The notes beneath the pieces were generated by a model. That model was given only the letters and a program-made list of their open reading frames with translations, was not told where the DNA came from and did no database searches. The translations under genes were made by a program, and so were the position numbers. From Cylindrotheca closterium (lineage: Eukaryota; Bacillariophyta; Bacillariophyceae; Bacillariales; Bacillariaceae): a stretch of DNA of 53,374 nt. This document shows, in pieces, positions 19,909 through 30,142 of the stretch. The stretch covers positions 1 through 53,374 of the forward strand of contig CAKOGP040000569.1 in the NCBI GenBank assembly GCA_933822405.4. The letters run 5' to 3'. Every line of letters begins with the position of its first letter. Position 1 is the stretch's first letter.

Positions 19909-21510
19909 ATGGCTGAAGAAAAGAAGGTAAGCGATGAATTACTGCTTGATTGAATGGCTTGAATGGCTTGAATGACTTGGACAGCTTTTGAGCGTCTAGA
20001 AGCAGCAATTCGTTGAGAAAATCGTAATGGAATTGAGTGCCAAGATTTTGGTGCAAAGCACAAACCTTTGTAGAACTTGCTCATTCATCACCAATACAAC
20101 CCTCACTCACTCACTCACTCACGAATCCAATCCACTCTTCGTTAGACATTCGACTGGCTTCCTGAAGGCATGGAAGCCCTCGCAGACGGAGAATACGACG
20201 CTATCGTTCTTGGAACTGGCTTGAAAGAGTGCGTCATTTCCGGTTTGCTTTCGGTCAAGGGAAAGCGCGTCTTGCAATTGGACCGCAACGGTTACTACGG
20301 AGGAGACGGCGCGTCTCTGAACCTAACAAACCTCTTTGAAAAGTTCCAAGCCGGAGCTGCCCCAGACGATCTCGGAGCCAACAGGGACTACAATGTCGAT
20401 CTCATTCCCAAATTCATCATGGCGTGTGGAAACTTGACCAAGATGCTTCTGCACACCAAGGTCACTCGCTATCTGGACTTCAAATCAATCTCTGGTTCCT
20501 ATGTCTACAAGGGAGGCAAGATCCTCAAGGTTCCTGCCACCCCCGAAGAGGCTCTTTCTTCTAGTCTCATGGGACTCTTTGAAAAGAGACGCTTTCGCAA
20601 GTTTCTCATTTTTGTGGACCAATACAAACCTGAGAATCCTGCCACTCACGAGGGTCGCGATCTTACCAAAATGACCATGCGTGAACTATACACGGACTTT
20701 GGGTTGCAGCCAGATACCCATCAATTTATCAGTCACGCCATGTGTCTGCAATTGGACGAAAAGCACATGGACTTGCCAGCCCTAGCAACCATTCAAGAAT
20801 TGCAAATCTACATGTACTCCTTGAGTCGGTATGGAACTTCTCCTTACATTTACCCCGTCTACGGTTTGGGAGGACTTCCAGAAGGTTTCTCTCGTATTTG
20901 TGCCATTCACGGAGGTACCTTTATGCTCAATCAAGACATTGACGAAATTGTCTTTGGCGATGACGGCAAGGCGTGTGGTATTAAGGCTGGAAATCAAATG
21001 GCCAAGGCTGGCATGGTCATTGGTGATCCATCCTATTTCAAACAAGACAAGATTCGTCCCACGGGAACTGTCGTTAGATGCATTTGCCTCTTGAATCATC
21101 CCATTCCCGGCACCAACAATGCCGAATCCGTACAAGTCGTCATTCCAGGACCTCAAGTCAACCGTGTCAATGACGTATTTGTCTGCTGTATGGGACATTC
21201 TCTGCAAACGACCGCCCCTGGTATCTACGTGGCCATTGTTTCGACTCTGTCCGAAAAGGGCAACCCCGACGAAGATGTCGCTCCTGGTTTGCAAATGCTC
21301 GGACCCATTCTCAAGAGGTTTACTGCCGTCAGTACTACCTACGAACCAGTCTCGGATGGTTCGGCCGATGCCTGTTTCATTTCCAAGTCCTTTGATGGAA
21401 CTTCGCACTTTGAAGGAGATTGCGACGATCTCTTGTCGCTTTATACTCGTGTGACTGGAGAAAAGTTGGACATGACTATCAATGCCGATAGTGTCGAAGG
21501 TGATTATTAA
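19909..21510 (+). CDS. GDI1: Rab GDP dissociation inhibitor, two exons
   Basis: Exons are 19909-19926 (only six codons, MAEEKK) and 20146-21510, with a 219 bp phase-0 intron (GTAAGC...CGTTAG) that contains an ACTC microsatellite at 20103-20122. The joined product is 460 residues. It extracts GDP-bound, prenylated Rab GTPases from membranes and keeps them soluble in the cytosol for recycling. Family signatures seen: the FAD-like N-terminus YDAIVLGTGLKECVISG (from residue 23), LDRNGYYGGDGASL, a central DFKSISGSYVYKGGKILKVP segment, and YGLGGLPEGFSRICAIHGG. Length is that of the family. The closest alternative, Rab escort protein, is longer and has a large insert that is absent here. The six-codon first exon is confirmed by continuous homology-like reading EKKTFDWLPEGMEAL. 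Confidence 0.96.
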
Positions 21511-22137
21511 AAAAATATGGCATCTCTATCGATAGATAGTAGTGCAGATGGAATGTTGGTTTGGAATTGGTCTTGTTGTTTGAAGATATGGTATGAAATC
21601 AAATGATTCTACTCCAATACGCCAATGTACATTGCATCATCGTCTGGTGTGGGACGATGCGAAGCAATACACAAAACAATACAATACATAAAAAATAATT
21701 ACTTAGCGCACTTTTACTTGGAGGAAGCAAGAGCCTGCAATTTTTTGATGGTGTCTAGTTTGTTTGGCCTGTACAGTTGGTAGTCGTGATGCTTTTTCTA
21801 TCGTCGTCATGAATACGGGTACCCGTATACGCAAGTCAAGCGACGTTTTGAATCGAATCGAATCGAAACATTCGAAACACACATCTCATCTCTCTTATTA
21901 TTACTTGGAAAGGGGATATTCGTTCTAGTAGTATCTAGAATATAGGAATGCAGGGGCCTAGTGAGAGATTGAAAATATAAAATGTAATACATATGCATAG
22001 GTACTGTTGAATTCATCTTGTAGTGGGCAATATCCTTTATGGTCCAATGTGAACGTTTCTCCTTGCTTATATTGGAGCAAATGAAGTGCCACCAGCCATT
22101 ATCATGATCGATTGTTGTTCCAGCCAGATATTTGGTC
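21511..22137. other. Convergent 3' region
   Basis: The 627 bp between two convergent stop codons must contain both 3' UTRs. A run with gaatcgaatcgaaa at about 21855 and the near-palindrome gggtacccgta at about 21817 are the only notable words. No gene is seen. Confidence 0.4.
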
Positions 22138-23286
22138 TCACATAATTTCCCAGCTACCACTGACTGATGTAGCGCCGTCTAGTAGCTCGAGCTTGGATGA
22201 AGTTTCTTTCATATATCCTCCTCCTTGAATCTCGAAAACTTTCTGTCCTAGGTGAATGTAGGTGGTGGTCGAACCTACTACGACATCGTCATGACGGTAC
22301 AGGATAGACTTGCCAAAGCATTGTTCGACGCATAATTCCGTTCCAGTTTCCGCATTGCCAGATCCCAGGACTTGACCCCATCTACCGGCTTCTGGTAGAT
22401 CGGATTCTGCAATCCATTCCAATAGTCTGGGAATATCCTTGGCCACATCTCCAGAAGCCACATAAACTACTCGCTCGTCGTCACAAGCATCATAGTAGGA
22501 GGCCAAGTAACCCGCATAACTCAATTCTGCTTTGGAGGCATTGACTGGAATATGAACCTTGCCATCACGACTGATCCAACAATTGCCGGGTCTAGTTCTG
22601 GCGACAACCCCTACCAGAATCAGACCCATGGTCATGACCAAGGTCGAAATCAACACGATTTCGTCATGTTGTTCGGCCAAGGCATACGCAAGGACAGGTC
22701 CCAATTCCACTGGCATCTGAAAGTACTTTCCCATCCAAAGCAATATGAAGCCATTGTCAATGTCAGTGTCACCAGTTTCGTTCTTGTTTTCTGGTCGGAT
22801 GCCCAACAACAGGTACAGTATGGATCGACGAATGCGGTAGTCGAAACTAGCAGGGAATACAAACAAGAGAACACCACCACCGGCATGGCGCCATTGGATT
22901 TCATCTGTACAAAATGTTAGATATGGAAGACATACTGCCATAATCAGTCCCACAATGACCGCTAGAACCATTTTGATGGTTTCATGTTGCGATTTGGTGA
23001 ACTCGTACAGGGAAGTGTTTGGGTTGACTCGTTCTTCTCGCTTCATGTGTATCATTAGACAGGTTACTTGATAGATTGCCAAGGCGCTGGTGAAAATCTG
23101 AACGGCAAGGAACTCTTCCGTGGTTGCCACGAATATGGCCAAGAAGAGATTGACAATCCGTATGAGACTGGTGACCAATGCCGACAGCGTACTAAATCCA
23201 GCACAAAGGCAATATCGCTGTTGGTGCGAGATGATGTCATCCTCGCGGCGACTGTATAGATCATGACTGTGCGTTGAGCTCATCAT
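22138..23286 (-). CDS. Multi-pass membrane protein of unknown function
   Basis: The 382-residue product is unrecognised. After a hydrophilic N-terminus of about 25 residues, membrane segments are likely at about 28-55 (FSTLSALVTSLIRIVNLFLA), 62-80, 105-125 (IKMVLAVIVGLIMAVCLPYL), 137-150, 190-208 and 211-232 (LISTLVMTMGLILVGVVART). The C-terminal 145 residues are soluble and contain two Cys and a repeated Tyr-rich pattern (YAGYLASYYDAC, ERVVYVASGDVAKDI). No transporter signature is visible. It is in tandem with the WSC protein gene, on the same strand, 498 bp downstream of it. The first ATG at 23286 is followed by a second at 23283; either could serve. Confidence 0.75.
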   Translation of the reverse strand: MMSSTHSHDLYSRREDDIISHQQRYCLCAGFSTLSALVTSLIRIVNLFLAIFVATTEEFLAVQIFTSALAIYQVTCLMIHMKREERVNPNTSLYEFTKSQHETIKMVLAVIVGLIMAVCLPYLTFCTDEIQWRHAGGGVLLFVFPASFDYRIRRSILYLLLGIRPENKNETGDTDIDNGFILLWMGKYFQMPVELGPVLAYALAEQHDEIVLISTLVMTMGLILVGVVARTRPGNCWISRDGKVHIPVNASKAELSYAGYLASYYDACDDERVVYVASGDVAKDIPRLLEWIAESDLPEAGRWGQVLGSGNAETGTELCVEQCFGKSILYRHDDVVVGSTTTYIHLGQKVFEIQGGGYMKETSSKLELLDGATSVSGSWEIM

Positions 23287-23784
23287 GTTTTTCCTTGAAT
23301 CTTTCTTGTGGTCGAAACTGTTTGCTGTTGGTCAATGTTGGTTTATCTGATTTTCTGATTTTGTGACCTTCTCAAGCGGGCAACTTACCTCTCTTTTTGA
23401 TCGCCATTTCGTTAAGTAAACTGAGTGAAAAAGATTTATTGCGGGAACCGCTTTTCCCTTGGCAGTGTTGAGCAGAAGGCAATTTGAATAGTTGCGAAAG
23501 TTTGACAAGTGAGGATGACAAATTCAAGTCATAGAATAAGTATCCCGTGCAATAAAAAGGCGCACGTTTCCACTGAAGTGAAAGCAGGAAAAAGATTTGG
23601 CACGAGAAATGCTTTCCCTTGGCATTGTCGAGCAGAAGTCAAAAGTCTTTCTCATCGAGTCTCATTGCTTGTGGGGAACAGAAAGTCAGTAGTAGTATCC
23701 CAATTTAGATACATTCTAGCCGATGTTTTTTATCTATGTCACAAGACAAATATTAATCTTAGTTCTTCATCTACTGTACTGCAC
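23287..23784. other. Intergenic region
   Basis: Contains the leader of the membrane protein gene and the 3' end of the WSC protein gene. Two phrases are repeated in order at about 23440-23475 and about 23600-23640 (gcgggaaccgcttttcccttggca... and gcacgagaaatgctttcccttggca..., each followed by gagcagaag), which is a short diverged direct repeat of about 30 bp. No gene is seen. Confidence 0.4.
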
Positions 23785-26700
23785 TCATGTAGCATAGATG
23801 CTCCAGGAATCTGTGCCTCCACACGGTCCACCACAATCTTTATCGCAAGTGACAGCTGTACCAGCTGCTTGGTAACCATCACCGCAGTAGCATTTGTTTT
23901 TATTATGCAGTCCTGCATACGTCTTTCCTAGAGAAGTGCAATGATCGATGCAACGCCCCATCCAAACCGGATTCAAAGATGTCACAATCATCGCAGGATC
24001 TTCTTGCCAGCAACCAAGTACTCCAAGTGGAGCCACAGAAGGGACAGGCGTATAATCGCCGTCATGACCATCAATTCCAGTCGGATACACAGACATGGCC
24101 CAGTCGCCACCACATGGCATTCCATCAGCAACACAATTTCTATTGCACCTTGAATCTTCAATCTTTCCATAAAGCATGTAATCATTGTCGCAAAAGCAAT
24201 CGCGTCGCCCCTCCAGTCCAGCATAACTGAAACCGGCTTCAAAACATCTCTGGAGACATTGTTGCACGGTCATTGTACTCGATGTTAGTCTTTCGGTCCC
24301 AACCATGGCTCGCTGCTGAGCATCAGCAAAACAGCCAATTGCACTGGAGTCAAAGTAAGTTATCGATAGCTGCCCTCCACACGTCAATTCGAAGTCGTCT
24401 GCAACGGTTCCTATAAACAACTTTGAATCATCGGTAAAAGGACCAGGAATTGAAAAAGAGAAGCCTCCTGCTGGATTGCTGTTGCAGTATGATTCAAAGC
24501 TTGAGAAGGGTATTGTGAAAAGGCACTCCGCTGTGCACCCAGGCTCGGCAAAACTGACGATGCCAATATCCGTAGTTGCAGCAGCTCGACATGAGAACCT
24601 CTGCACTTCTGTACTGACTTCACCTGGGCTAACTTGATTGTAAGCGCCGTCTCCTTCATCAAAGAGCGGGACAATCTTCGTGTCACTTGTGCACACAGAA
24701 GGTGGAATGGAAGGCACCAATGTCGGTTTTGTAGATGGATCGAGACTTGGACCATTGCTTGGGGTCAAACTTGGTGTGAAGGATGGATTTTCAGTTGGAA
24801 TACGAGAGGGCATGATTGTTGGAATATATGACGGTAACTTTGAAGGTAACTGTGTTGGATCAGCCGTCGGTACGGGTGTTGGACTAGCTGTGGGACTGGG
24901 CGTGATCATGCCTGTCGGCAAAGGTGTAGACCCTTGAATGGGCATAAGTGTCGGCCCTGGTGTTGGTCTACCTGTTGGAATACTTGTGGGTCTAGCCGTT
25001 TCTTGGAGCGATGGGCTAGGCGTCGGCTGTGGAGTTATTCTGACAGGGGCAGGCTGAAAAGTGATATCAGATTGATAATCCAGTACTGGGCTTGATGTCG
25101 GAACAGACACTGGCGTGGATGTTGGGTCCAGTGTTTCCCGTATTGTTGGCGTTGGTGATGGGTTACTTGTAGTAGTGATAGGTTCGACTGTGGGTCCAGA
25201 GCTGCCAGGTATTGGCGAAGGAGGTCCGAACATGCTGTTTGGAGCACTCATGCTTGGACTCCATGTTGGAGTTTCAGATGTGTTGCTCATGGAGTTAGTC
25301 GAAGGAACAATCAGCGAAACGCTGGCAGTCTCAACACTTGGCGACAGTTCAAGGTTCTTCTTCAAATCTTTGCCCAAAAGAAGATCATTCATTATCTCCA
25401 CAGCAACACTACCATCCAAGTTGCGCCGAAGATAAATCTTGATTGTCAACACAACCTCCACACAATTCGGGTTCCCTCGGAAGAGACAAGGCGCCGTCTG
25501 GTTGCTGACAGAATCAACCACTCCGTTACCTATTATGTTTCCTACATATTCGTCACATCCAATCAGTAACGGCATAAGTGATAGTTGGATCTGTTGCTTT
25601 AACAGTGTAACAAGAAAGCTAGCGTCTTTCTCACTGTCCGTGGTAAGCTCAATGTGCATGTCGATAAACTTCGTGATCATATCAGCCTGACCAGTCACTT
25701 CCGTACCATTTGCAACCGAAGCACAATCGTCTGCCGTTGGTGGATCAAACCTAATATCTGCAAGCAGTTCTGAATCTTCGCCACTCTGATCAGGAGTTAC
25801 GGGAAGTAATCCATCATTCTCTTTGCCACCAATCATTGTGAAATATCCGATTATACCACTAACGAGCACAAGCAAGCAACAACAAAATGTATATCCAATG
25901 AGTGCTCTCCTCTTTTTGCCATTCCTCGCATCATTTCCGGCTTTTGATTTTCTTGTTTGTGGGACTCCTACCACAACAATGGAAGATTCACGACTCGCAT
26001 ATTCCGCAAACGCCTCCGTGCGGCCCTGATCTCTGGCTGTGGCAATTTCTTCGGTCAAGTCCGGTGCCGCTTCCGCTCTCACCATGGCGCTTCGGGTGGA
26101 TAAAGAAAGAGATCCGCCACGACTATAGGACTCGGAGCGAGTGGAGGCCGTAAGAGCTTCTCCTTCGTCCATCGCAAATGAGTGTTCACTGCTCGATACT
26201 GACGAACTCATTGATAGCGCCCAGGGAGTGGAATGCGTGCTGGACATCATCCGAGTAGTGGAATGAGTGCTGATTCGATAGGCACCTGGTGTCTCAACCT
26301 CTAAGTCTTCTTCGGCTACATCTTTATCACTGCTCGATCTACCGCATTGTTCGCGCTGGGCACCACTATCACGGCTTCTCGAGGAGCTTGTCCAATCGGA
26401 TGACGAAGATACGGAAGATGGTCGTCTTGATGACGACAATGACCGGCGCGACGATGGATGCGATGATTGGTGGGAGTGGCGTCGGCGATGCTGCCCGGAC
26501 GAAGTAGAAGAACGATGGCGTCTCTCGCCCACTACCGTGTCCTTGGATGACTCGTCATCATTATTGCGGTGGGAAGAGTCTCTGCGAGATGATGAGGAAG
26601 ACGATCGCCTGGAACTCATTTTTCTTCTTGGCCCTTCTTCCACACTCTCTTCTTTTGGCCTTTCGTCAAAAGCAATGGTTTGATCTTCCTTGGTTGCTCC

Positions 26701-27225
26701 GCTGGTCTTTGATGGTCGATGGGATGATAATGAACTACTTCGGTTTGAAGTTGGTCTTCCTGGTATGTCTCTCGAAATTTTTTCTTGGTTGGTATCTTCC
26801 CGGCCATTCATTTCGTCTTTGGGTTCTCCTAGGAATGAAGATTGGGACCTTCTTGATCGTTGTTTCCTTTTGCTGCTTTCTCTTTGATTTTCAACTTCTA
26901 ATTCAGTCTTATCGTCACCTCTGTTTGAATGAGACCTTCGTTTCCTACCGCTTCTATGACTGGATCTAGAAATGTTTCTAATATTCTTGTCACGTGTACT
27001 CGAGCTTCGTTTTTTATTTTCCCCTGTAATATCAGTCTCATCTTCGTTGATTCTTTCCCTTGCTTGCAGCTGATTATTATTGCTTGCTTCTGAGGTTCCA
27101 ATGGACTGGCTTCCGCTAGCCCTTCGTCGAGGAACGGTGGGAGGGTTGTCTTCGCGCTCAACACCAAACGTAGAGCCCTCGCTGATGCTATAAAGCGAGG
27201 ACATGGTACTCACAACCGATGGCAT
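23785..27225 (-). CDS. Type II membrane protein with RS-rich cytoplasmic tail, PT linkers and two WSC domains
   Basis: The start is taken as the ATG at 27225 (MPSVVSTMSSLYS), giving 1146 residues; the open frame only reaches 27240 through a GTG. Residues 1-440 are hydrophilic and very rich in Ser and Arg, with many RS/SR and HRR words. One membrane segment lies at about 442-463 (IGYTFCCCLLVLVSGIIGYF) with basic residues on its N-terminal side, so the long tail is inside. Then come a Cys-poor domain with N-glycosylation sites (NGT, NQT), a linker with some thirty PT or TP words (about 650-845), a Cys-containing domain, and two WSC domains starting near 963 (GCFADAQQ...) and 1072 (GCWQEDP...), each with CYC/CFC and GG...S.Y landmarks. 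WSC domains bind carbohydrate and occur in yeast wall sensors. A cell wall or frustule-matrix sensor is inference. Confidence 0.85.
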   Translation of the reverse strand: MPSVVSTMSSLYSISEGSTFGVEREDNPPTVPRRRASGSQSIGTSEASNNNQLQARERINEDETDITGENKKRSSSTRDKNIRNISRSSHRSGRKRRSHSNRGDDKTELEVENQRESSKRKQRSRRSQSSFLGEPKDEMNGREDTNQEKISRDIPGRPTSNRSSSLSSHRPSKTSGATKEDQTIAFDERPKEESVEEGPRRKMSSRRSSSSSSRRDSSHRNNDDESSKDTVVGERRHRSSTSSGQHRRRHSHQSSHPSSRRSLSSSRRPSSVSSSSDWTSSSRSRDSGAQREQCGRSSSDKDVAEEDLEVETPGAYRISTHSTTRMMSSTHSTPWALSMSSSVSSSEHSFAMDEGEALTASTRSESYSRGGSLSLSTRSAMVRAEAAPDLTEEIATARDQGRTEAFAEYASRESSIVVVGVPQTRKSKAGNDARNGKKRRALIGYTFCCCLLVLVSGIIGYFTMIGGKENDGLLPVTPDQSGEDSELLADIRFDPPTADDCASVANGTEVTGQADMITKFIDMHIELTTDSEKDASFLVTLLKQQIQLSLMPLLIGCDEYVGNIIGNGVVDSVSNQTAPCLFRGNPNCVEVVLTIKIYLRRNLDGSVAVEIMNDLLLGKDLKKNLELSPSVETASVSLIVPSTNSMSNTSETPTWSPSMSAPNSMFGPPSPIPGSSGPTVEPITTTSNPSPTPTIRETLDPTSTPVSVPTSSPVLDYQSDITFQPAPVRITPQPTPSPSLQETARPTSIPTGRPTPGPTLMPIQGSTPLPTGMITPSPTASPTPVPTADPTQLPSKLPSYIPTIMPSRIPTENPSFTPSLTPSNGPSLDPSTKPTLVPSIPPSVCTSDTKIVPLFDEGDGAYNQVSPGEVSTEVQRFSCRAAATTDIGIVSFAEPGCTAECLFTIPFSSFESYCNSNPAGGFSFSIPGPFTDDSKLFIGTVADDFELTCGGQLSITYFDSSAIGCFADAQQRAMVGTERLTSSTMTVQQCLQRCFEAGFSYAGLEGRRDCFCDNDYMLYGKIEDSRCNRNCVADGMPCGGDWAMSVYPTGIDGHDGDYTPVPSVAPLGVLGCWQEDPAMIVTSLNPVWMGRCIDHCTSLGKTYAGLHNKNKCYCGDGYQAAGTAVTCDKDCGGPCGGTDSWSIYAT

Positions 27226-27939
27226 GATAATTATTCGCACTGCAATTCGTGATTTTTACAATGATTCGTTTTGAAACGTTTCGCAACCGGCGGAAAAAGA
27301 GACATTAGTTAATATTTGGTTCGCGTTTCTGCGAGCTACGACTAAGCCTTAGCCTCCACTCTTTATTTATTTTCGCCCAGGTATAGGCCTTTTGTATATA
27401 TATGGAATCGTAATATTAACGAGCCAAAAATGCCTGAAATTCCATCTCCATGCAGTGCACGATGGGTTCGTTTTGAGAGGGTACGTTTCGAAATTAGCGG
27501 ATCCTTCGAATTAGCATTCGCCTTTTTTATATTAAAAAAAGTCTCGTGTTTGCTATGTACGTGTACCTGTACCGATACCGGTACGTACGGGAAAATGATG
27601 CTTTATCCTGTATGCAGTATGACTCTCTCCTGGCAAATACTCAGGAGCAGGGGTCATTATTTTATATTATATATCGTCTTCATCATGCATTGGCATAATT
27701 CATCTACCGGTGGTTGGCAGGCGCGTGGCCGGCCGGCAACATTTGGGTCGCTCTTACCGGTCGTAATCCATACCTACATTATATAGATTATTAGAGAGAA
27801 TATGAGTTTATTGAAGACAAAATTATGTTAGCCAATGTCTGTCAGATCAAAAGCGATCATCTTGGGCATTGCAAAGTTTCGCAAACAAAGTGAAATGAAA
27901 TAGCTTACACTACTACTACAGTATAGTAAATATTTGGAT
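27226..27939. other. Upstream region of the WSC protein gene and spacer before copy B
   Basis: Short palindromes occur again, including TACCGGTA at 27576 and accggt near 27708 and 27757. The word gccggccgg at about 27730 is the only GC-rich spot. No gene is supported. Confidence 0.4.
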
Positions 27940-28043
27940 TGGCTGATGTTTTATTTTGCATCCATTGCTGTTATTTTTTAAAATTTTTATAGTTCATCTT
28001 CGAACTTATTGTTCCCATTCAAAGTTTGTATCATTGAAGGTCT

Positions 28044-28063
28044 GACGACTTTTGAGAGTCGTC
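28044..28063 (-). other. Perfect 7-bp-stem hairpin downstream of copy B
   Basis: GACGACT (28044-28050), six-base loop, AGTCGTC (28057-28063). It is the counterpart of the hairpin at 4734-4753 and is unchanged in stem and loop although surrounding bases differ. Confidence 0.5.
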
Positions 28064-28362
28064 ATGAATAGTATTTCGAGCACTGCGCTCCCACCTGACT
28101 GCTTATTCGATAATAATATCTTCAAGTCACCTTATTCCGAAGCCATCCACCATCCTATCTTCCTAGCATTATTTTTCCACATGATTTTATTTGTATGTCC
28201 TCCTTAACTTACGCGACCACCTACTGCAATTTTTTGGTGCAGCAGTACCCCTGTAGGCCGAACTCCCAAAGATCGAGTTGGCCTTGATGTTGCAGGAGGG
28301 TCAAACGGTAGAGGTAGATGAACATATCATGAGTCGCTCTTTTTGTTTGTTTTCAAAAGCTC

Positions 28363-29505
28363 TCATTCATTTTTCGAAGGATCCGTAGTATCCTTCAGGA
28401 AGGAAATGTTGGCGAATAGGTTGCAGAGGTCCATGACAGAAGGGTCCTTGGACTTGTCGCAACTGGCTTGATACCTAGCAGAAGCAGCCTCAGATTGGAG
28501 TATGACCGATGGTGTCATTTTCTTTCTCAAATCAGTCATGGACAAACAGGGTGTTTCCAAGACAATCGATAAATCTTCCATGGAGATGAGCCCTCGATCG
28601 ATGACACTGTTGGCATAAATGATAGTAGTCATAGCGACGACGAAGAGTAGGGCAATGACAATGGCACCAAAAGTGGTCGAGGAGTCCAATACCACCTCCA
28701 TTGCTGCAATCGATTGAGCGTCCTCAAGGGATAGCAACGGTGGAAGTGGTGCTGGGACGAATGGGTCCTTGGTGGTGTAGGATTGCACTCCGTCGAAAAC
28801 ATCTTTGACGATGAATCCATGGTCAAATAAGCTTGGCCAAGCTGGAGCTGCAGCACGCAGGTCAGTGGCAAAATTTCCTTGCTGCTTCTTGTAGACTCGG
28901 TGATACTCGACTTGGAACTCTTGGTTGTATGCTTCAAGCTTCTGGATGAAGAGTTCGATGTTGGAAAACATGGCAGCAGTCACTTCTTGGATATGTGCTT
29001 CTGCGGAAGACATGACGGACTCGTAGTCAATGGATTGGTGGAATGGTTCGTACTCGAAGATGGCAGACATGGCATCAGTGAATGCTTGGGTGAAGGCTTC
29101 GTGCTTCTCGTTGAAGCCTTGTGCGAAAGCCTTGATCGACTCGTAGTTGATCGATTGCTTGTATGCGTTGTACTCCATACTGAAGAACTCGAAGATGGCA
29201 GACATGGCATCAGTGCATGCTTGGGTGAAGGTTTCGTACTTCTCGTTGAGGTCTTGTGCGAAAGCCTTGATCGATTCGTAGTCAATAGACATGATAAACT
29301 CCGCAAGGGAGAAAGAAGGAGCACCAGTGGATTCCATTTCCACGGTGGTTCCAACAAAGTCAACAGTGGAAACAATGTTTTCGTTGGCCAAACTGGAAAC
29401 TTGAGTGGATGGACGAGTGTAGTTTGCACTCATCAAGGTAGGCATGGCCATTGGCTGCATGGCCAAAAGGAGAAAGATCATGATGATGGATCGAAGAGAC
29501 AACAT
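28363..29505 (-). CDS. Signal-peptide, repeat-containing single-pass membrane protein, unknown function (copy B)
   Basis: The 380-residue paralogue of 3275-4423. An in-frame ATG at 29634 would add 43 residues, but in copy A the same upstream sequence is out of frame, so the shared ATG at 29505 is chosen. It retains the signal peptide (IIMIFLLLAMQPMAM), three SI(D/N)YES units, the Pro-rich spacer (PAPLPPLLS), the membrane segment (FGAIVIALLFVVAMTTIIYA, identical to copy A) and the C-terminal tail. Changes from copy A cluster in the helical units (for example ACTDAMSAIFE) and at the junction after LFIQKLEAYNQEFQ. The membrane segment and tail are almost unchanged, which suggests they carry the constrained function. 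Confidence 0.85.
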   Translation of the reverse strand: MLSLRSIIMIFLLLAMQPMAMPTLMSANYTRPSTQVSSLANENIVSTVDFVGTTVEMESTGAPSFSLAEFIMSIDYESIKAFAQDLNEKYETFTQACTDAMSAIFEFFSMEYNAYKQSINYESIKAFAQGFNEKHEAFTQAFTDAMSAIFEYEPFHQSIDYESVMSSAEAHIQEVTAAMFSNIELFIQKLEAYNQEFQVEYHRVYKKQQGNFATDLRAAAPAWPSLFDHGFIVKDVFDGVQSYTTKDPFVPAPLPPLLSLEDAQSIAAMEVVLDSSTTFGAIVIALLFVVAMTTIIYANSVIDRGLISMEDLSIVLETPCLSMTDLRKKMTPSVILQSEAASARYQASCDKSKDPSVMDLCNLFANISFLKDTTDPSKNE

Positions 29506-30142
29506 GGTGGAAATTGTTTTGTTTGTTTGTTTATTTGTTGTTGTTCTTTGAAAGGATTGAGTTGATGCAAATTGATCGAATGTCAAAAATATGAGCAGAT
29601 TCTGTTGTGAAATGAAGTTGCTCTGCTGAAGCAAGAAACGTCTCGACTTTGGAAAGATGTACCAAGCTTCGTAGAAAAGCTAGTGATGAGATCCGTTTCA
29701 AAGTAAATCGAAAAGTTGTGAGCATAGTTTTTTTCCACGGTTTCGGCTCAACGGCAACGTGTGTTCTAAAACTGATTTGCTCTTCCGTCTTCACGGTTAA
29801 TGGTGAAAGAAGTATTGGTGCCTAGCATATCATGAATTTTGCTCTCCATGGTCGCATTGTTGACTTTGCACCATGGTTGTACTATTAGTCATTATTCTCG
29901 CCATTGTCCAACGAGGAAAATATTACGCTGTGAAAAAAAATCGATCGTCAACCTTTTATTATTTGCACGCGTTGCGCGTCTCTCCAGTCTGTCCACGGAC
30001 TGTCTTATTATTGCGGTTATTATATATTATTCGTGAACGAATATAAAAATGGAGATGACAGGCCGAAGAAAAAAATACCAAATCGCATCGCATCATCATA
30101 ATAATGTATACATTGAACATAATGCTGTAAATGTCGGCGGGG
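29506..30142. other. Upstream region of copy B and 3' end of the channel gene
   Basis: The first 525 bp belong to the duplicated block. Two short open frames here (29531-29794 minus and 30049-30264 plus) do not read through in the other copy or overlap the channel gene, and are not counted. Confidence 0.4.

Larger units (their letters stand above)
27940..30030 (-). repeat. Copy B of the ~2.1 kb inverted segmental duplication
   Basis: Read on the minus strand this block matches 2740-4870 from its upstream leader through the coding sequence (28363-29505) to the downstream hairpin. It is separated from copy A by about 23 kb. The upstream part matches well from about 30030 down to 29506, and the downstream part down to about 27940, where a phrase with catcagccaat in the other orientation ends the match. 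Limits are approximate. Confidence 0.85.

Noticed and set aside
20782..21408. 208-codon minus-strand frame within Rab GDI
   Set aside because: It is an antisense shadow of a highly conserved gene.
29506..29634. N-terminal extension of copy B starting MLQQSNFIS
   Set aside because: In copy A the same DNA is out of frame with the gene, and the shared ATG gives a proper signal peptide.
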